From NCBI RefSeq assembly GCF_016613415.1, contig NZ_JACWCT010000136.1:1-36066 (forward strand): a stretch of 36,066 nucleotides of DNA, written 5' to 3'. The stretch comes from Methylobacterium ajmalii (GTDB taxonomy: Bacteria > Pseudomonadota > Alphaproteobacteria > Rhizobiales > Beijerinckiaceae). Positions 1 to 8,387 of the stretch are shown piece after piece. The notes under the pieces were generated by a model, which had not been told where the DNA came from, did no database searches, and saw nothing but the letters and a program-made list of their open reading frames with translations. The translations under genes and the position numbers were made by a program. The first letter of the stretch is position 1, and the number at the start of each line of letters is the position of its first letter.

Positions 1-927
1 CGGCAGCCGCGCGAACAGCTGCGGCCACGCGCCGCGCGCCGCGGCGGCGGCGAGGGCGCCGCGCAGGACGGCCTCGTCTCCCTCCTCCTGCGCCAAGAGA
101 TCGTCGTAGAGGTCGAGGGCGGCGCTCCAGGCGCCCGCCCGGCCGTAGGCTTCGGCGAGGCGCACCCGGGCGGCGGGGGACGGGGCGTGCGCGACGGCGA
201 GCTCGTAGGCCCGGATCGCGGCCGGATGGTGCCGGCTGGCAAAGTGATCGGCGACCGCGCCGAGGAACGCGGCGGCGTCCTCGCCGTAGGGAATGTGGTC
301 CCCGACCTCGGCGAAGCCTTCGTCGAGGAAGTAGGCGAGCGCCGCCCAGCGATGGGCGGCGGCGCGCGGGTAGAGGCGGGTGTAGGAGCGCCACGGGAAG
401 GCCGCGGGGTAGCCGGCGAGGGACAGGCCGAGCCGGCGCAGATGCGCGGTCTGGTTCCCCGGGGTGCCGTCCGGCCCGCCCTGTGCCCGCCAGGCGTCCA
501 GGCAGGCCGCGTCCTCCGCATGGGCGAAAGCGGGATGCGTCTCGCGGAAATGATCGGGGTCGAAGCCCGCGACCTGGTCCGGCCGGTAGGCGAGGCCGGC
601 GAACCGTCCGACGGCGCAGTAATGGCGGGCGGCCTCGTCGTCCGGGAGATGCGCGACCCCCGGGTTCCGGTCGCGGTAGCCCTGCGGGTCGAAACCGTCC
701 GGCAGGCACGCGAGGCCCGCCCGATCCGGATCCGCGGACCGATCCCGCATCCCCTCCTCCGGCGGGAAGGGCTGCCCGGCGACGTTCGGTCCGTGCCCGG
801 CAGCGCGGATGCCGAGCATCGGGTCAGTATCGACACGGCCGGACCGGCTCGCGTTGCTGTCCTGTGTTGCCGGGCGGTTGCTCCGAAGCAGGCGAATGTG
901 TCTCGTAACGTTCTTGATGAGCTTCAT
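1..927 (-). CDS. TPR-containing glycan/surface-polysaccharide associated protein (3' truncated)
   Basis: The reverse strand is open from an ATG at 927 to the window edge, about 309 codons, with the C-terminus missing. The first 30 residues are basic (MKLIKNVTRHIRLLRSNR). A segment reading FDPQGYRDRNPGVAHLPDD, followed by an H-Y-x3-G-R motif, resembles a short module often found beside glycosyltransferase and sulfotransferase domains in polysaccharide loci; a second related stretch (GFDPDHFRETHPAF) follows. The last 100 or so visible residues are helical repeats of TPR type (AIRAYELAVAHAP, AALDLYDDLLAQ). A catalytic domain may lie outside the window. ATGs at 819 and 750 are alternative starts; 927 was chosen because the reading is protein-like from there, and an in-frame stop lies about 24 codons upstream. 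Its neighbour is a FlaA1/CapD-type dehydratase, which supports a role in surface glycan assembly. The exact function is not known. Confidence 0.6.
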   Translation of the reverse strand, partial: MKLIKNVTRHIRLLRSNRPATQDSNASRSGRVDTDPMLGIRAAGHGPNVAGQPFPPEEGMRDRSADPDRAGLACLPDGFDPQGYRDRNPGVAHLPDDEAARHYCAVGRFAGLAYRPDQVAGFDPDHFRETHPAFAHAEDAACLDAWRAQGGPDGTPGNQTAHLRRLGLSLAGYPAAFPWRSYTRLYPRAAAHRWAALAYFLDEGFAEVGDHIPYGEDAAAFLGAVADHFASRHHPAAIRAYELAVAHAPSPAARVRLAEAYGRAGAWSAALDLYDDLLAQEEGDEAVLRGALAAAAARGAWPQLFARLP

Positions 928-1356
928 AACCTGCCGCACAAGACGAGACCGACGCCGGAAGTCCGAATGAAGTTCTTTGATGTCTAACGCGAGGCGCTAT
1001 CAGACTCGATGTATCGTGTAAAGACAAGATTGCGGCATCGACTGCTTCCCGGCGCAACGATGCGTAGTTTGCGGCCGGTATAGCCGATGTACATGCAGAA
1101 CAAGAAAATGTCGGCGAACGATTGCAATTTTGGATTGTATCGAAAGCGCGACGTTTCGCTGCGGCTGAGCGCGTGCCGACGCTTCCCGGCGGTCCGCACC
1201 GCGAAAGCTCCGGGACGAACCGAGGCGGCGAAGCGTGCGGTTTTGCGAAGGTTGCGTGGACGGCCGGGCGGATAACTCGGCTTCCCGCATCCGCGGCGAG
1301 GGCCCGCGGTTCGCGCCGGGATCCCTTCGGCGCGGGCAGGCCCGGGGCCGCGGGCC
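928..1356. other. Intergenic region upstream of the truncated glycan gene
   Basis: About 430 bases without a supportable gene. Bases 960-1150 are clearly richer in A and T than the flanks and probably hold the promoter of the leftward gene that starts at 927, but no convincing -35/-10 pair was found. Bases 1339-1356 form a small hairpin (ggcccg, six-base loop, cgggcc) just past the stop of the CapD-like gene. It has no T-run, so it is only a weak terminator candidate. Confidence 0.5.
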
Positions 1357-3297
1357 TCAGCCGGCGTGCGAGAGCCGCGCCGCCTCGCCGGCGGCCTCGT
1401 GCCGCACGAGGAAGTCCGGGATCGCCTCGCCGAACACCGCGTCGGCCGCCGCCCGGTCGTCCGTCGCCACGGCCGCGGCGAGCCGGTCGAGCCAGGACGA
1501 CAGCTGGGCGCGGTCGGCGAAGATGGGCTTTGCCGCCATCACGCCGTCGATGCCTTCGAGGTTCACCATCGGCTCGTCGCGAGCGAACAGGATCTCGTTC
1601 AGGCGCTCGCCCGGGCGGGCGCCGGTGACCACCACGTCGATGTCCTCGCCGGGCTCGAAGCCGGCGAGCCGGATCATCCGCTCGGCGAGGTCGCGGATGC
1701 GCACCGGCTGGCCCATCTTCAGCACGTAGACCGCGGCGCGCTGGTCGCCGGCCTGCGGATCGCGGGCCTCGCGGTCGGCGTGGGAGGCGGCGGTGAGCAC
1801 CAGATCGGCGGCCTCGCGCACGGTCATGAAGTAGCGCACCATCTCGGGGTGGGTGAGCGTGACCGGGCCGCCGCGGGCGATCTGCGCCTTGAACACCGGC
1901 ACCACCGAGCCGACCGAGCCGAGCACGTTGCCGAAGCGGACCGCGACGAGGCGGGTCTCGGCGGGCGCGCGGCCGGCATCGAGGGCCTGGGCGTACATCT
2001 CGGCGAAGCGCTTCGTCACGCCGAGCTGCGAGACCGGCTCGATCGCCTTGTCGGTCGAGATCATCACGAGCGCACGCGCACCCGCCGCCAGCGTCGCGTC
2101 CGCGACGTTGACCGAGCCGAAGACGTTGGTCTTGATGCCCTCGCTCCAGTCGCGCTCCAGGTAGGGCACCTGCTTGAGCGCGGCGGCGTGGAAGACGGAG
2201 TCGGGCCTGAAGTCCGCCAGCACCCGGAAGAGCCGGTCGCGGTCGCGGATGTCCGCGATGACGCCGCTCAACCGGTCATTGCCGGAGAGGCCGGGGCGGC
2301 TCAGGACCCCGTGCAGGGCGGGTTCGGAACTCTCCAGCACCAGGACGGCGCTCGCCCCGAAGGCGAGCGCGCGGGCGCAGATCTCCGAACCGATCGAGCC
2401 GCCGCCGCCGGTGACGACGACCCGCTGCCCGGTCAGGAAACGCTCCAGCCGCGGCCGGTCGATGGCGACCGTCGGGCGCAGGAGCAGGTCCTCGATCTCG
2501 ATCGGGGCGAGCTCGGCCCCGCGCCCGGCATCGCCCAGGCTCGTCACCCGGGCGAGCGGCAGGCCGAGGCGGCGCGCCTTGGCGATCAGCGCCTCCGGCT
2601 GGGCCTCGGGCGCGAGTGCGCTCGGGGTCGCGACGATGCGGCGGATCGGCACGCCGCGGGCCGCCATCCCGGCCACCACGTCCTCGAGGTCGCAGACCGC
2701 GCCGAGGACCGGCACGCCGCGCATGGTCTGGCCCTGCTCCTCGGCCCGGGGCGAGAGGATGCCCTTCGGGTCGAGCTTGCGCACGGCGCCCGATTCGATG
2801 GCGCGGAGCACCACCTCGATGTCGTGGCCGCGCCCGATCAGCAGGGTGGGCGTGCTGGCGGCCCGGGCCGCGCTCTGGCGCGAGCGGCTGTATTTCAGGT
2901 AGCGGAACGCCAGCCGCGGCCCGCCGAGCAGGAAGATCTGCAGGACGAAGTAGAGGCCGATGGCGATCTTGCCGAAAAAGTAGATCCCGAACAGGACCGG
3001 CGAGACCAGCACGTAGTCGAGGACGAGCAGCAGCAGCGTGAGCACCGCCACCGCCCGCACGATGTTGGCGAGATCCGGCAGCGAGGCGAAGCGCCACTTG
3101 GTTCGGTAGAGCCCGAAGGCACGGTAGACCAGGCCGGCGCAGGCCACGAAGGGCGGCAGCAGGAGCGGCAGGTGGGCGAGCCGTTCGGCCAGCAGCGGGC
3201 CGTCGAACCGGATCGCGAAGGTGAGGAGCACGGCGAGGGCCGTCGCCACGAGGTCGTGGGCGATGATCGTCGCGGTCTTGAGGATCTGTCTGCGCAT
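1357..3297 (-). CDS. FlaA1/CapD/WbpM-type nucleotide-sugar dehydratase/epimerase, membrane-bound
   Basis: 646 residues, the usual size of the large membrane-bound members of the FlaA1/WbpM/PglF family, which make UDP-4-keto-6-deoxy sugars for polysaccharide or glycan synthesis. The N-terminal 130 residues hold about four hydrophobic helices (for example 11-28, 45-60, 83-98, 104-124). A CoA-binding-like domain follows, then the extended SDR domain with the NAD(P) motif TGGGGSIGSE at 296-305. The active-site block is STDKAIEPVSQLGVTKR at about 414-430, giving S/T and K429 but leucine (L425) where small homologues have Tyr and WbpM has Met. The ATG at 3297 gives a natural cytoplasmic start (MRRQILK) before the first helix. 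It is divergent from the GMC oxidoreductase across a 148-base gap. The family call is firm; the sugar made is unknown. Confidence 0.9.
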   Translation of the reverse strand: MRRQILKTATIIAHDLVATALAVLLTFAIRFDGPLLAERLAHLPLLLPPFVACAGLVYRAFGLYRTKWRFASLPDLANIVRAVAVLTLLLLVLDYVLVSPVLFGIYFFGKIAIGLYFVLQIFLLGGPRLAFRYLKYSRSRQSAARAASTPTLLIGRGHDIEVVLRAIESGAVRKLDPKGILSPRAEEQGQTMRGVPVLGAVCDLEDVVAGMAARGVPIRRIVATPSALAPEAQPEALIAKARRLGLPLARVTSLGDAGRGAELAPIEIEDLLLRPTVAIDRPRLERFLTGQRVVVTGGGGSIGSEICARALAFGASAVLVLESSEPALHGVLSRPGLSGNDRLSGVIADIRDRDRLFRVLADFRPDSVFHAAALKQVPYLERDWSEGIKTNVFGSVNVADATLAAGARALVMISTDKAIEPVSQLGVTKRFAEMYAQALDAGRAPAETRLVAVRFGNVLGSVGSVVPVFKAQIARGGPVTLTHPEMVRYFMTVREAADLVLTAASHADREARDPQAGDQRAAVYVLKMGQPVRIRDLAERMIRLAGFEPGEDIDVVVTGARPGERLNEILFARDEPMVNLEGIDGVMAAKPIFADRAQLSSWLDRLAAAVATDDRAAADAVFGEAIPDFLVRHEAAGEAARLSHAG

Positions 3298-3445
3298 CGG
3301 GAGCCGGGCGCGGTATCGGCCGCGGCTCCCGCGGTGTCAACGCGGGGGGAGGGGTGCGTGCGCCGCGCGGGCCGTGTCCCGATGCGGGATCGCCGCCGGC
3401 CCGAGCCCGGCCTATAACGAGGGGAACGAACAGCCCGGGGGGAGC

Positions 3446-5041
3446 ATGGACGCGTTCGACTTCGTCATCGTCGGCGGGGGCACGGCGGGCTGCGTGCTCG
3501 CCGACCGCCTGAGCGAGGACGGCCGCCACCGCGTGCTGCTGCTGGAGGCCGGCGGCGAGGGGAGGGGGTTCTGGGTCGGCATCCCGGCCGGATTCCCGAA
3601 GCTCCTCACCGGCGCGGCCTTCAACTGGCGCTTTGCCACCGAGCCGGAGCCGAACACCCACGACCGGACCATCGTGGTGCCCCGCGGCAAGGGGCTCGGC
3701 GGCTCGACGCTGATCAACGGCATGATCTTCGTGCGCGGCCAGCCGCAGGATTTCGACACCTGGGCCCAGGCCGGCAACCGCGGCTGGAGCTGGTCCGACG
3801 TGCTGCCCTATTTCCGCAAGCTCGAGCATTTCGAGGGCGGCGACCCCGCCTTGCGCGGGCGCGACGGCCCGCTCCACGTCACCCGGGTCGGGGTCAGGAA
3901 CCCCCTCGCCGATGCCTTCATCCGGGCCGGCACCGAGGCCGGCTACCCCGAGAATCCCGACTATAACGGCGCCTCGCAGGAGGGCTTCGGCTACTACCAG
4001 GCCAACCAGCGCAACGGCCGGCGCTGGAGCGCCCGGGACGCCTACCTGACGCCCGCCCGCCGGCGCCCGAACCTGACGGTGCGCACGAACGCCCACGTCC
4101 TGCGCCTCGACCTCGACGGCACCCGCGCGACCGGCGTCACCTACTGGCGCGGGGGACGCGAGGAGCGGGTGGAGGCGCGGGCCGAGGTGATCCTGGCGGC
4201 CGGCGCCGTGCAGTCGCCCCACCTCCTCGAACTCTCGGGCATCGGCAGGCCGGAGGTGCTGGCGGCGGCCGGCCTGCCCGTCCGCCACGCCCTGCCGGGG
4301 GTCGGCGAGAACTACCGCGACCACTACGCCACGCGAATGAACTGGCGGGTGAAGCTGCCCGTCACCCTCAACGAGGCGACCCGCGGCTGGCGCCTCGGCC
4401 TCGCGGTCGCGCAATACGCGCTCACCCGCCGCGGCATCCTCACGCTGGGCACCGGCCTCGCCCACGGCTTCGTGCGCACCCGGCCCGAGCTGACGGGCCC
4501 CGACGTGCAGTACTTCTTCATGCATGCGAGCTACGCCAACGCCGCCGACCGCACCCTCGACCGCGAGCCCGGCATGACGATCGGCGTGACGCAGCTGCGC
4601 CCGGAATCCCGCGGCACCATCCACGCGGTCTCGAGCGACCCGTTGCGCCCCCCGGCGATCCGCCCGAACTTCCTGAGCGTGCGCGGCGACCAGGAGGCCC
4701 TGATCGAGGGCATGCGCATCGCCCGCCGGGTGATCGACCAGCCCGCCATGGACCCCTACCGCGCCCACGAGCTCGCTCCCGGTCCGGGCGTGCAGTCGGA
4801 CGACGAGTGGCTCGATTTCGCCCGGCGCAACGGCCAGACCATCTATCACCCGGTCGGCACCTGCAGCATGGGCCGGGGCCCCGAGGCGGTGGTGGACGAG
4901 CGCCTGCGGGTCCGCGGCATCGCGGGCCTGCGGGTGATCGACGCCGCCGTGATGCCGACCGAGGTCTCGGCCAACACCCAGGCCGCCGTGATGATGATCG
5001 CCGAGAAGGGGGCCGACATGGTGCGCGAGGATCGCCGCTGA
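3446..5041 (+). CDS. GMC family FAD-dependent oxidoreductase (choline/alcohol dehydrogenase-like)
   Basis: 531 residues from the ATG at 3446, which follows a strong GGGGGGAG ribosome site; the frame is open further upstream, but that part is not protein-like. FAD-binding glycine motif near the start (IVGGGTAGCVLADRL), GMC signature 1 (GKGLGGSTLINGMIFVRG) and signature 2 (GAVQSPHLLELSGIG) are all present. The C-terminal catalytic block has YHPVGTCSMG with His468 and SANTQAAV with Asn510, the His/Asn pair typical of GMC alcohol oxidases and dehydrogenases. No signal peptide, so it is probably cytoplasmic. Members oxidise alcohols such as choline or polyethylene glycol; the substrate cannot be read from sequence. 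The ureidoglycolate-lyase family gene starts 44 bases downstream and is probably co-transcribed. Confidence 0.93.
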   Translation: MDAFDFVIVGGGTAGCVLADRLSEDGRHRVLLLEAGGEGRGFWVGIPAGFPKLLTGAAFNWRFATEPEPNTHDRTIVVPRGKGLGGSTLINGMIFVRGQPQDFDTWAQAGNRGWSWSDVLPYFRKLEHFEGGDPALRGRDGPLHVTRVGVRNPLADAFIRAGTEAGYPENPDYNGASQEGFGYYQANQRNGRRWSARDAYLTPARRRPNLTVRTNAHVLRLDLDGTRATGVTYWRGGREERVEARAEVILAAGAVQSPHLLELSGIGRPEVLAAAGLPVRHALPGVGENYRDHYATRMNWRVKLPVTLNEATRGWRLGLAVAQYALTRRGILTLGTGLAHGFVRTRPELTGPDVQYFFMHASYANAADRTLDREPGMTIGVTQLRPESRGTIHAVSSDPLRPPAIRPNFLSVRGDQEALIEGMRIARRVIDQPAMDPYRAHELAPGPGVQSDDEWLDFARRNGQTIYHPVGTCSMGRGPEAVVDERLRVRGIAGLRVIDAAVMPTEVSANTQAAVMMIAEKGADMVREDRR

Positions 5042-5085
5042 GCTACGCCGCCGGGAACGAGGATATCCTTCCAGGAGCCGCCGCC

Positions 5086-5562
5086 ATGCACACCCTTCCG
5101 ATCGCGCCGATCACCCCGGAGGCCTTCGCGCCCTACGGCACCCTGCTGGTCGGCCCCGCCGCCGGCCCGCGCCAGGATCGGGCGGCCGAGGTCGAGAACG
5201 GGCGGCCGGGCGTGCCGCTCAACCTCGCGCTGATCCGGAGCGAGCCCTTCGCCGCGACGATGCCGCTGCGCCGGCTCGAGCGGCATCCGCGCTCGGCGCA
5301 AGCCTTCCTGCCGCTCGCCGTCGGCGACTACCTCGTGGTGGTGGCGCCGGATGCCGGGGACCGGCCGGACGAGGCGGGCTTGCGCGCCTTCCGGGTCCCG
5401 GCCGGGACCGGCATCGTCTATCGCAGCGGTGCCTGGCACGCCCACATGACCACGCTGTCCGCCCCCGGCACCTTCGCGATGCTGGTCCACGAGGATGGCG
5501 GGCCGGAGGATTGCGTGTTCGCGCCGATCGAGCCCGTCTCCGTGGACCTGCCGGAGGCGTGA
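5086..5562 (+). CDS. allA: Ureidoglycolate lyase family protein (AllA-like)
   Basis: 158 residues, close to the usual 160-170 of the family. Ureidoglycolate lyase releases urea from ureidoglycolate to give glyoxylate in purine/allantoin breakdown. Family features seen are the block RHPRSAQAFLPL, a double-stranded beta-helix core (GDYLVVVAP) and the GTGIVYRSGAWHAHM segment, which matches the conserved G-x-x-x-x-R-G-x-W-H signature near the active site. The ATG at 5086 has an AGGAG ribosome site nine bases upstream. No other allantoin or purine gene is in the window; its partner here is a GMC oxidoreductase. The true substrate may therefore be a related ureido- or hydroxy-acid, and the gene symbol is by family resemblance. 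Confidence 0.8.
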   Translation: MHTLPIAPITPEAFAPYGTLLVGPAAGPRQDRAAEVENGRPGVPLNLALIRSEPFAATMPLRRLERHPRSAQAFLPLAVGDYLVVVAPDAGDRPDEAGLRAFRVPAGTGIVYRSGAWHAHMTTLSAPGTFAMLVHEDGGPEDCVFAPIEPVSVDLPEA

Positions 5563-5566
5563 GTCG

Positions 5567-6340
5567 TCAATTCACCGACGGCTCGTCGAGGCGGAACGCG
5601 AAGGTCGCGGTGTAGACGTCCTCGTCGGCGAGGGTGGGGGTGGCGGAGGGGCTGACCGTCTGGCTCACCGTCAGCACCTGGCTGCCGGCCTTGCGGATCG
5701 GCACCGTGGCGATGCCGTCCTGGTCGGTGGCGTAGGCCGGCAGCCCGGCCCGCTCCGGCTCCATGCCGCTGTCGCCGTAATAGAGGTCGGCCCCCGGCAG
5801 CGGCGCCCCGCGAAACAGCACCCGGACGCGGATCGCCCCGGCGGTCGGGCCCGGCACCTCCACCGGCACGATCTCGAGCGTGTGGCCGACCACCCGCAGC
5901 CAGGGCGCGCCGGGGCCGAAGGCGGCCTTGGCGTATTTCACCGACCAGCGGCTCTCGCGGGCCTCCGCCACCAAGCGCCGGCTCGAATTGACGGTGGTGC
6001 CGTCGCGCAGGGTCGACCAGTAGCCGGAATCGTAGGTCGCCGCGACCAGCGTCCGGCCGGGCTTCGTGCCGAGGGGGGCCAGCAGGGCCGGCGGCACGTC
6101 CGGGGGCGCGGGCTTGAGGCCGGCGCGCAGGCCGTTGGCGCCGTCCTGCGTCAGGGCGACGAGCTCGATCAGCTTGGGCAGGCTCGGCGCCCGGCGCTTC
6201 GAGGCGTGACCGTAATTGACCCGCACCTGAGGCACCGAATCGATGGTGCTCAGGGTCAGCCACAGCTCGTGCGCCCCGGCGCGGGCCGGACCCCCGAGGA
6301 CGAGGGCGGCGGCCAGGGTGGTGCGGAGCAGGGGCAGCAT
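5567..6340 (-). CDS. Secreted DUF4198 domain protein
   Basis: 257 residues from the ATG at 6340. The first 23 residues are a signal peptide (MLPLLRTTLAAALVLGG, ending A-G-A), so the mature protein would begin HELWLT with a histidine at position 1. The rest is beta-rich with the FRGAPLPGADLYYGD and DQDGIATVPIRKAG stretches typical of DUF4198. Members are periplasmic, often sit near metal (Ni/Co) transport genes and are suspected metal-binding proteins; no transporter is adjacent here. It converges with the AllA-like gene, the two stops being only 4 bases apart. A longer upstream start would bury the signal peptide, so 6340 is preferred. Confidence 0.8.
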   Translation of the reverse strand: MLPLLRTTLAAALVLGGPARAGAHELWLTLSTIDSVPQVRVNYGHASKRRAPSLPKLIELVALTQDGANGLRAGLKPAPPDVPPALLAPLGTKPGRTLVAATYDSGYWSTLRDGTTVNSSRRLVAEARESRWSVKYAKAAFGPGAPWLRVVGHTLEIVPVEVPGPTAGAIRVRVLFRGAPLPGADLYYGDSGMEPERAGLPAYATDQDGIATVPIRKAGSQVLTVSQTVSPSATPTLADEDVYTATFAFRLDEPSVN

Positions 6341-6710
6341 CGGTGATCGAACTCCTCGGGCCGGCACCGGGGCCCGTCGGCCCCCGAAGGCGCCAAGGGC
6401 CATCGGCCCTCGGATGCGTCAAGGGCGGTGAGGCCCCTGCGTCGGATGCAAGGCCGACGCCGTCGCAACGCACCATAACGCGTCGGGCGCGAAACGGCTC
6501 CCCGGCAGGTGCCCTCGGGGCGGATTCCCTTCCGGCGGAGTCCCGCCCCGTCGTCCGTCTCGGGTCGGCTTTGCCTGCCGGTCGCGCCGCGAATCGGTCG
6601 TGCCGCCCGCCAGCCCGGACAGGGCCGGCGCCCCGGCGGCGCGCGCCGTCATCGTCCCCACCGTCACCGCGATCCGCACCTTCCCGCCTCCCGTCCGGGC
6701 GAGCCCGGAA
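6341..6710. other. Intergenic region between DUF4198 gene and CCA-adding enzyme gene
   Basis: 370 bases, GC-rich, no supportable gene. It must hold the leader and promoter of the leftward DUF4198 gene. Several short GC-rich inverted repeats are visible (for example around 6360-6420), but none has a terminator-type T-run. I looked for a cobalamin riboswitch on the reverse strand and did not find the conserved core. Confidence 0.4.
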
Positions 6711-8015
6711 TCAGTTGTCGTGAGAGCTTTGCGAACGGGCGGTGTCGTCGCTCGTTCCCCGGGCCGGTCCTCCGGCCGCCGCGAGGGCGAGCGCGGTGAG
6801 CCGCTGGCGTGCCGCCGCGTCGGTCGGGCAGCCTTCCGTCAGCCAGGCGTGGCGGGCGGCCGCGAGTCCCTGCCCGAGCCCGCGGCCGGGCGGCGCGCCC
6901 GCCGCCACCAGGGCGGCCCCGGTCACGGGCAGGACCGGCACCCGTTCCTCCCCGGCGGCGAACCGGGCGAGGAGCCCGCCGGCCTCGCGGGTCAGGACCG
7001 GGCGTGGCTCGCCTTCCAGAACCAGGGCGGCATCGGCCGCGGCGACAGGCCCGTGCAGCGCCACCAGGCGGCGGATGTCCGGCTCCGTCAGGGGAGCGAG
7101 AGCCCCGTGCAGCGCGGCCTCGGCCCCGGCATAGAGGAGGAGCCGGGCGTGCTCGGCCTTCGACAGGCGCAACGTCTCGCGCAGCCGCTCGGCATCGGCG
7201 GCCGAGCGTACCGCCAGGGCGGCGAGGCGGCGCACCGGGTCGGGCGCCGGCTCCGCCGCGGCAAGCCGCGCGAGGCGGCCGAGATCGCCGACCCCGCCGG
7301 TCAGGCGCTGCAGCAGGCCCGTCCCCGACAGGACGGCAACGACGGCGGGCGCGCCGCGGGCGACGAGGAGCTTCAGCAGTTCCCCCCGCACCCGCTCGCG
7401 CGAGAGGAGCGCCAGCCCGTCCCGGGCCGCGATCGCGGCAGCCAACCCCTCCGGGTCCGGGGCGCCGGCGCCGTAGCGGGCGTGGAAGCGGAAGAAGCGC
7501 AGGACCCTGAGGTAATCCTCGCGGATGCGCTGACGCGCCTCGCCGATGAAGCGCACCCGGCCGGCCGCGAGGTCGGCGAGCCCCCCGACCGTGTCGTGGA
7601 TCCGCCCGTCCGGCGTCGCCGAGAGGGCGTTGATGGTGAAGTCGCGCCGGGCGGCATCCTGCGCGAAGTCGCGGCCGAAGCGCACCACGGCGTGGCGCCC
7701 GTCGGTCTCGATGTCCTCGCGCAGGGTCGTGACCTCGAACGGCTCGCCCTCCGCCACCACGGTCACGGTGCCGTGCGCGATGCCGGTCGGCACGGGCTTG
7801 AGGCCGGTCGCGCGGGCGCGCGCCACCACCTCCTCGGGAAGCAGGGTGGTGGCGAGGTCGATGTCCTCGACCCTTCGACCGAGCAGCGCGTCGCGCACCG
7901 CGCCGCCGACGAGGCGGGTCTCCTCGCCGGGCGCCTCGAGCGCCGCGAGCACCCGGGTGAGGCGCGGCCGCGCCAGCACGGCGCGCAGGGCGGCCTCGTC
8001 GAGGGCAGGGCTCAC
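6711..8015 (-). CDS. cca: CCA tRNA nucleotidyltransferase / poly(A) polymerase family
   Basis: 434 residues from a GTG at 8015, which overlaps the stop of the DUF6111 gene by four bases (GTGA). This enzyme adds or repairs the 3' CCA end of tRNAs. The nucleotidyltransferase head shows LVGGAVRDALLG at 35-46 and the metal-binding DID at 51-53. The RRDFTINA motif C is at 123-130, and the R-x-x-EDYLRVLRFFRFHARYG block follows. The C-terminal half is the helical neck/body, with low similarity as usual for alphaproteobacterial members. It is the last gene of the DUF1285-Nudix-DUF6111-cca run, an order I recognise from other alphaproteobacteria. Poly(A) polymerase activity cannot be excluded from sequence alone. 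Confidence 0.93.
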   Translation of the reverse strand: MSPALDEAALRAVLARPRLTRVLAALEAPGEETRLVGGAVRDALLGRRVEDIDLATTLLPEEVVARARATGLKPVPTGIAHGTVTVVAEGEPFEVTTLREDIETDGRHAVVRFGRDFAQDAARRDFTINALSATPDGRIHDTVGGLADLAAGRVRFIGEARQRIREDYLRVLRFFRFHARYGAGAPDPEGLAAAIAARDGLALLSRERVRGELLKLLVARGAPAVVAVLSGTGLLQRLTGGVGDLGRLARLAAAEPAPDPVRRLAALAVRSAADAERLRETLRLSKAEHARLLLYAGAEAALHGALAPLTEPDIRRLVALHGPVAAADAALVLEGEPRPVLTREAGGLLARFAAGEERVPVLPVTGAALVAAGAPPGRGLGQGLAAARHAWLTEGCPTDAAARQRLTALALAAAGGPARGTSDDTARSQSSHDN

Positions 8016-8269
8016 CGGAACTGTCCCGGCACCACCCGGCCGTTCTCGATATGGGTCGGCACGAAGCCGTCCCGGTGCCGCTCGGCGGTGAGCGCCACCA
8101 CGACGAAGGACAGGATCACGAAGGCGGCCCCCGCGATGGCGAGCCGCGTCGCCTGCTCGCTCCAATGCGACCAGAGCAGCGGGTTGCGCCGGCTCACCAC
8201 CAGCCAGCCGGCGAAGACCACGAAGGGCAGGAGGAACAGGAGGACGTCGTCGATCAGCGCGCGGGCCAT
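8012..8269 (-). CDS. DUF6111 family small membrane protein
   Basis: 85 residues with two hydrophobic helices (about 7-25 and 43-61) separated by a short basic loop (SRRNPLLW) and ending in a charged tail (FVPTHIENGRVVPGQFR). The position between the Nudix gene and the CCA-adding enzyme is the conserved place for this family. It overlaps the CCA gene by four bases, so the two are translationally coupled. The function is unknown; an inner-membrane location is inferred from the helices. Confidence 0.8.
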   Translation of the reverse strand: MARALIDDVLLFLLPFVVFAGWLVVSRRNPLLWSHWSEQATRLAIAGAAFVILSFVVVALTAERHRDGFVPTHIENGRVVPGQFR

Positions 8270-8287
8270 GGATGTCTCATGCTGTCG

Positions 8288-8311
8288 CGCCTCGGCATCG
8301 ATGCCGAGGCG
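8288..8311. repeat. Perfect 24-base palindrome in the operon spacer
   Basis: The sequence cgcctcggcatc followed directly by gatgccgaggcg is a perfect inverted repeat, just upstream of the DUF6111 start. In RNA it would form a stem of up to 10 base pairs with a short loop. It could be an attenuator, an mRNA-stability element or a binding site. Confidence 0.6.
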
Positions 8312-8350
8312 TCCGGCGCATCGGCGCCGACGCCCGTTCGGGCTTGCCTT

Positions 8351-8380
8351 GCACCGTCGAACGGAGCCGTTCGACGGTGC
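8351..8380 (-). terminator. Strong hairpin after the Nudix gene (no T-run)
   Basis: A perfect 13-base stem (gcaccgtcgaacg and cgttcgacggtgc) with a 4-base loop lies 7 bases past the Nudix stop. No run of T follows on the reverse strand, so full intrinsic termination is doubtful. Partial termination or 3'-end protection of the upstream mRNA is more likely. Confidence 0.5.
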
Positions 8381-8387
8381 GGCGGTC

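Noticed and set aside
2276..4849. An 857-residue open frame on the reverse strand, and similar very long frames at 1366-3417, 6600-9155 and 18806-21370
   Set aside because: They overlap well-supported genes in other frames. Their translations are Arg/Gly/Ala/His-rich with no motifs, as expected from GC-rich codon bias on the opposite strand.
6481..6720. Possible cobalamin riboswitch upstream of the DUF4198 gene (gggaa, ggtg and cctgcc fragments on the reverse strand)
   Set aside because: The CCCGCAACTGT-type core and the GCCACTG segment are absent, and the fragments are not in the correct order or spacing.
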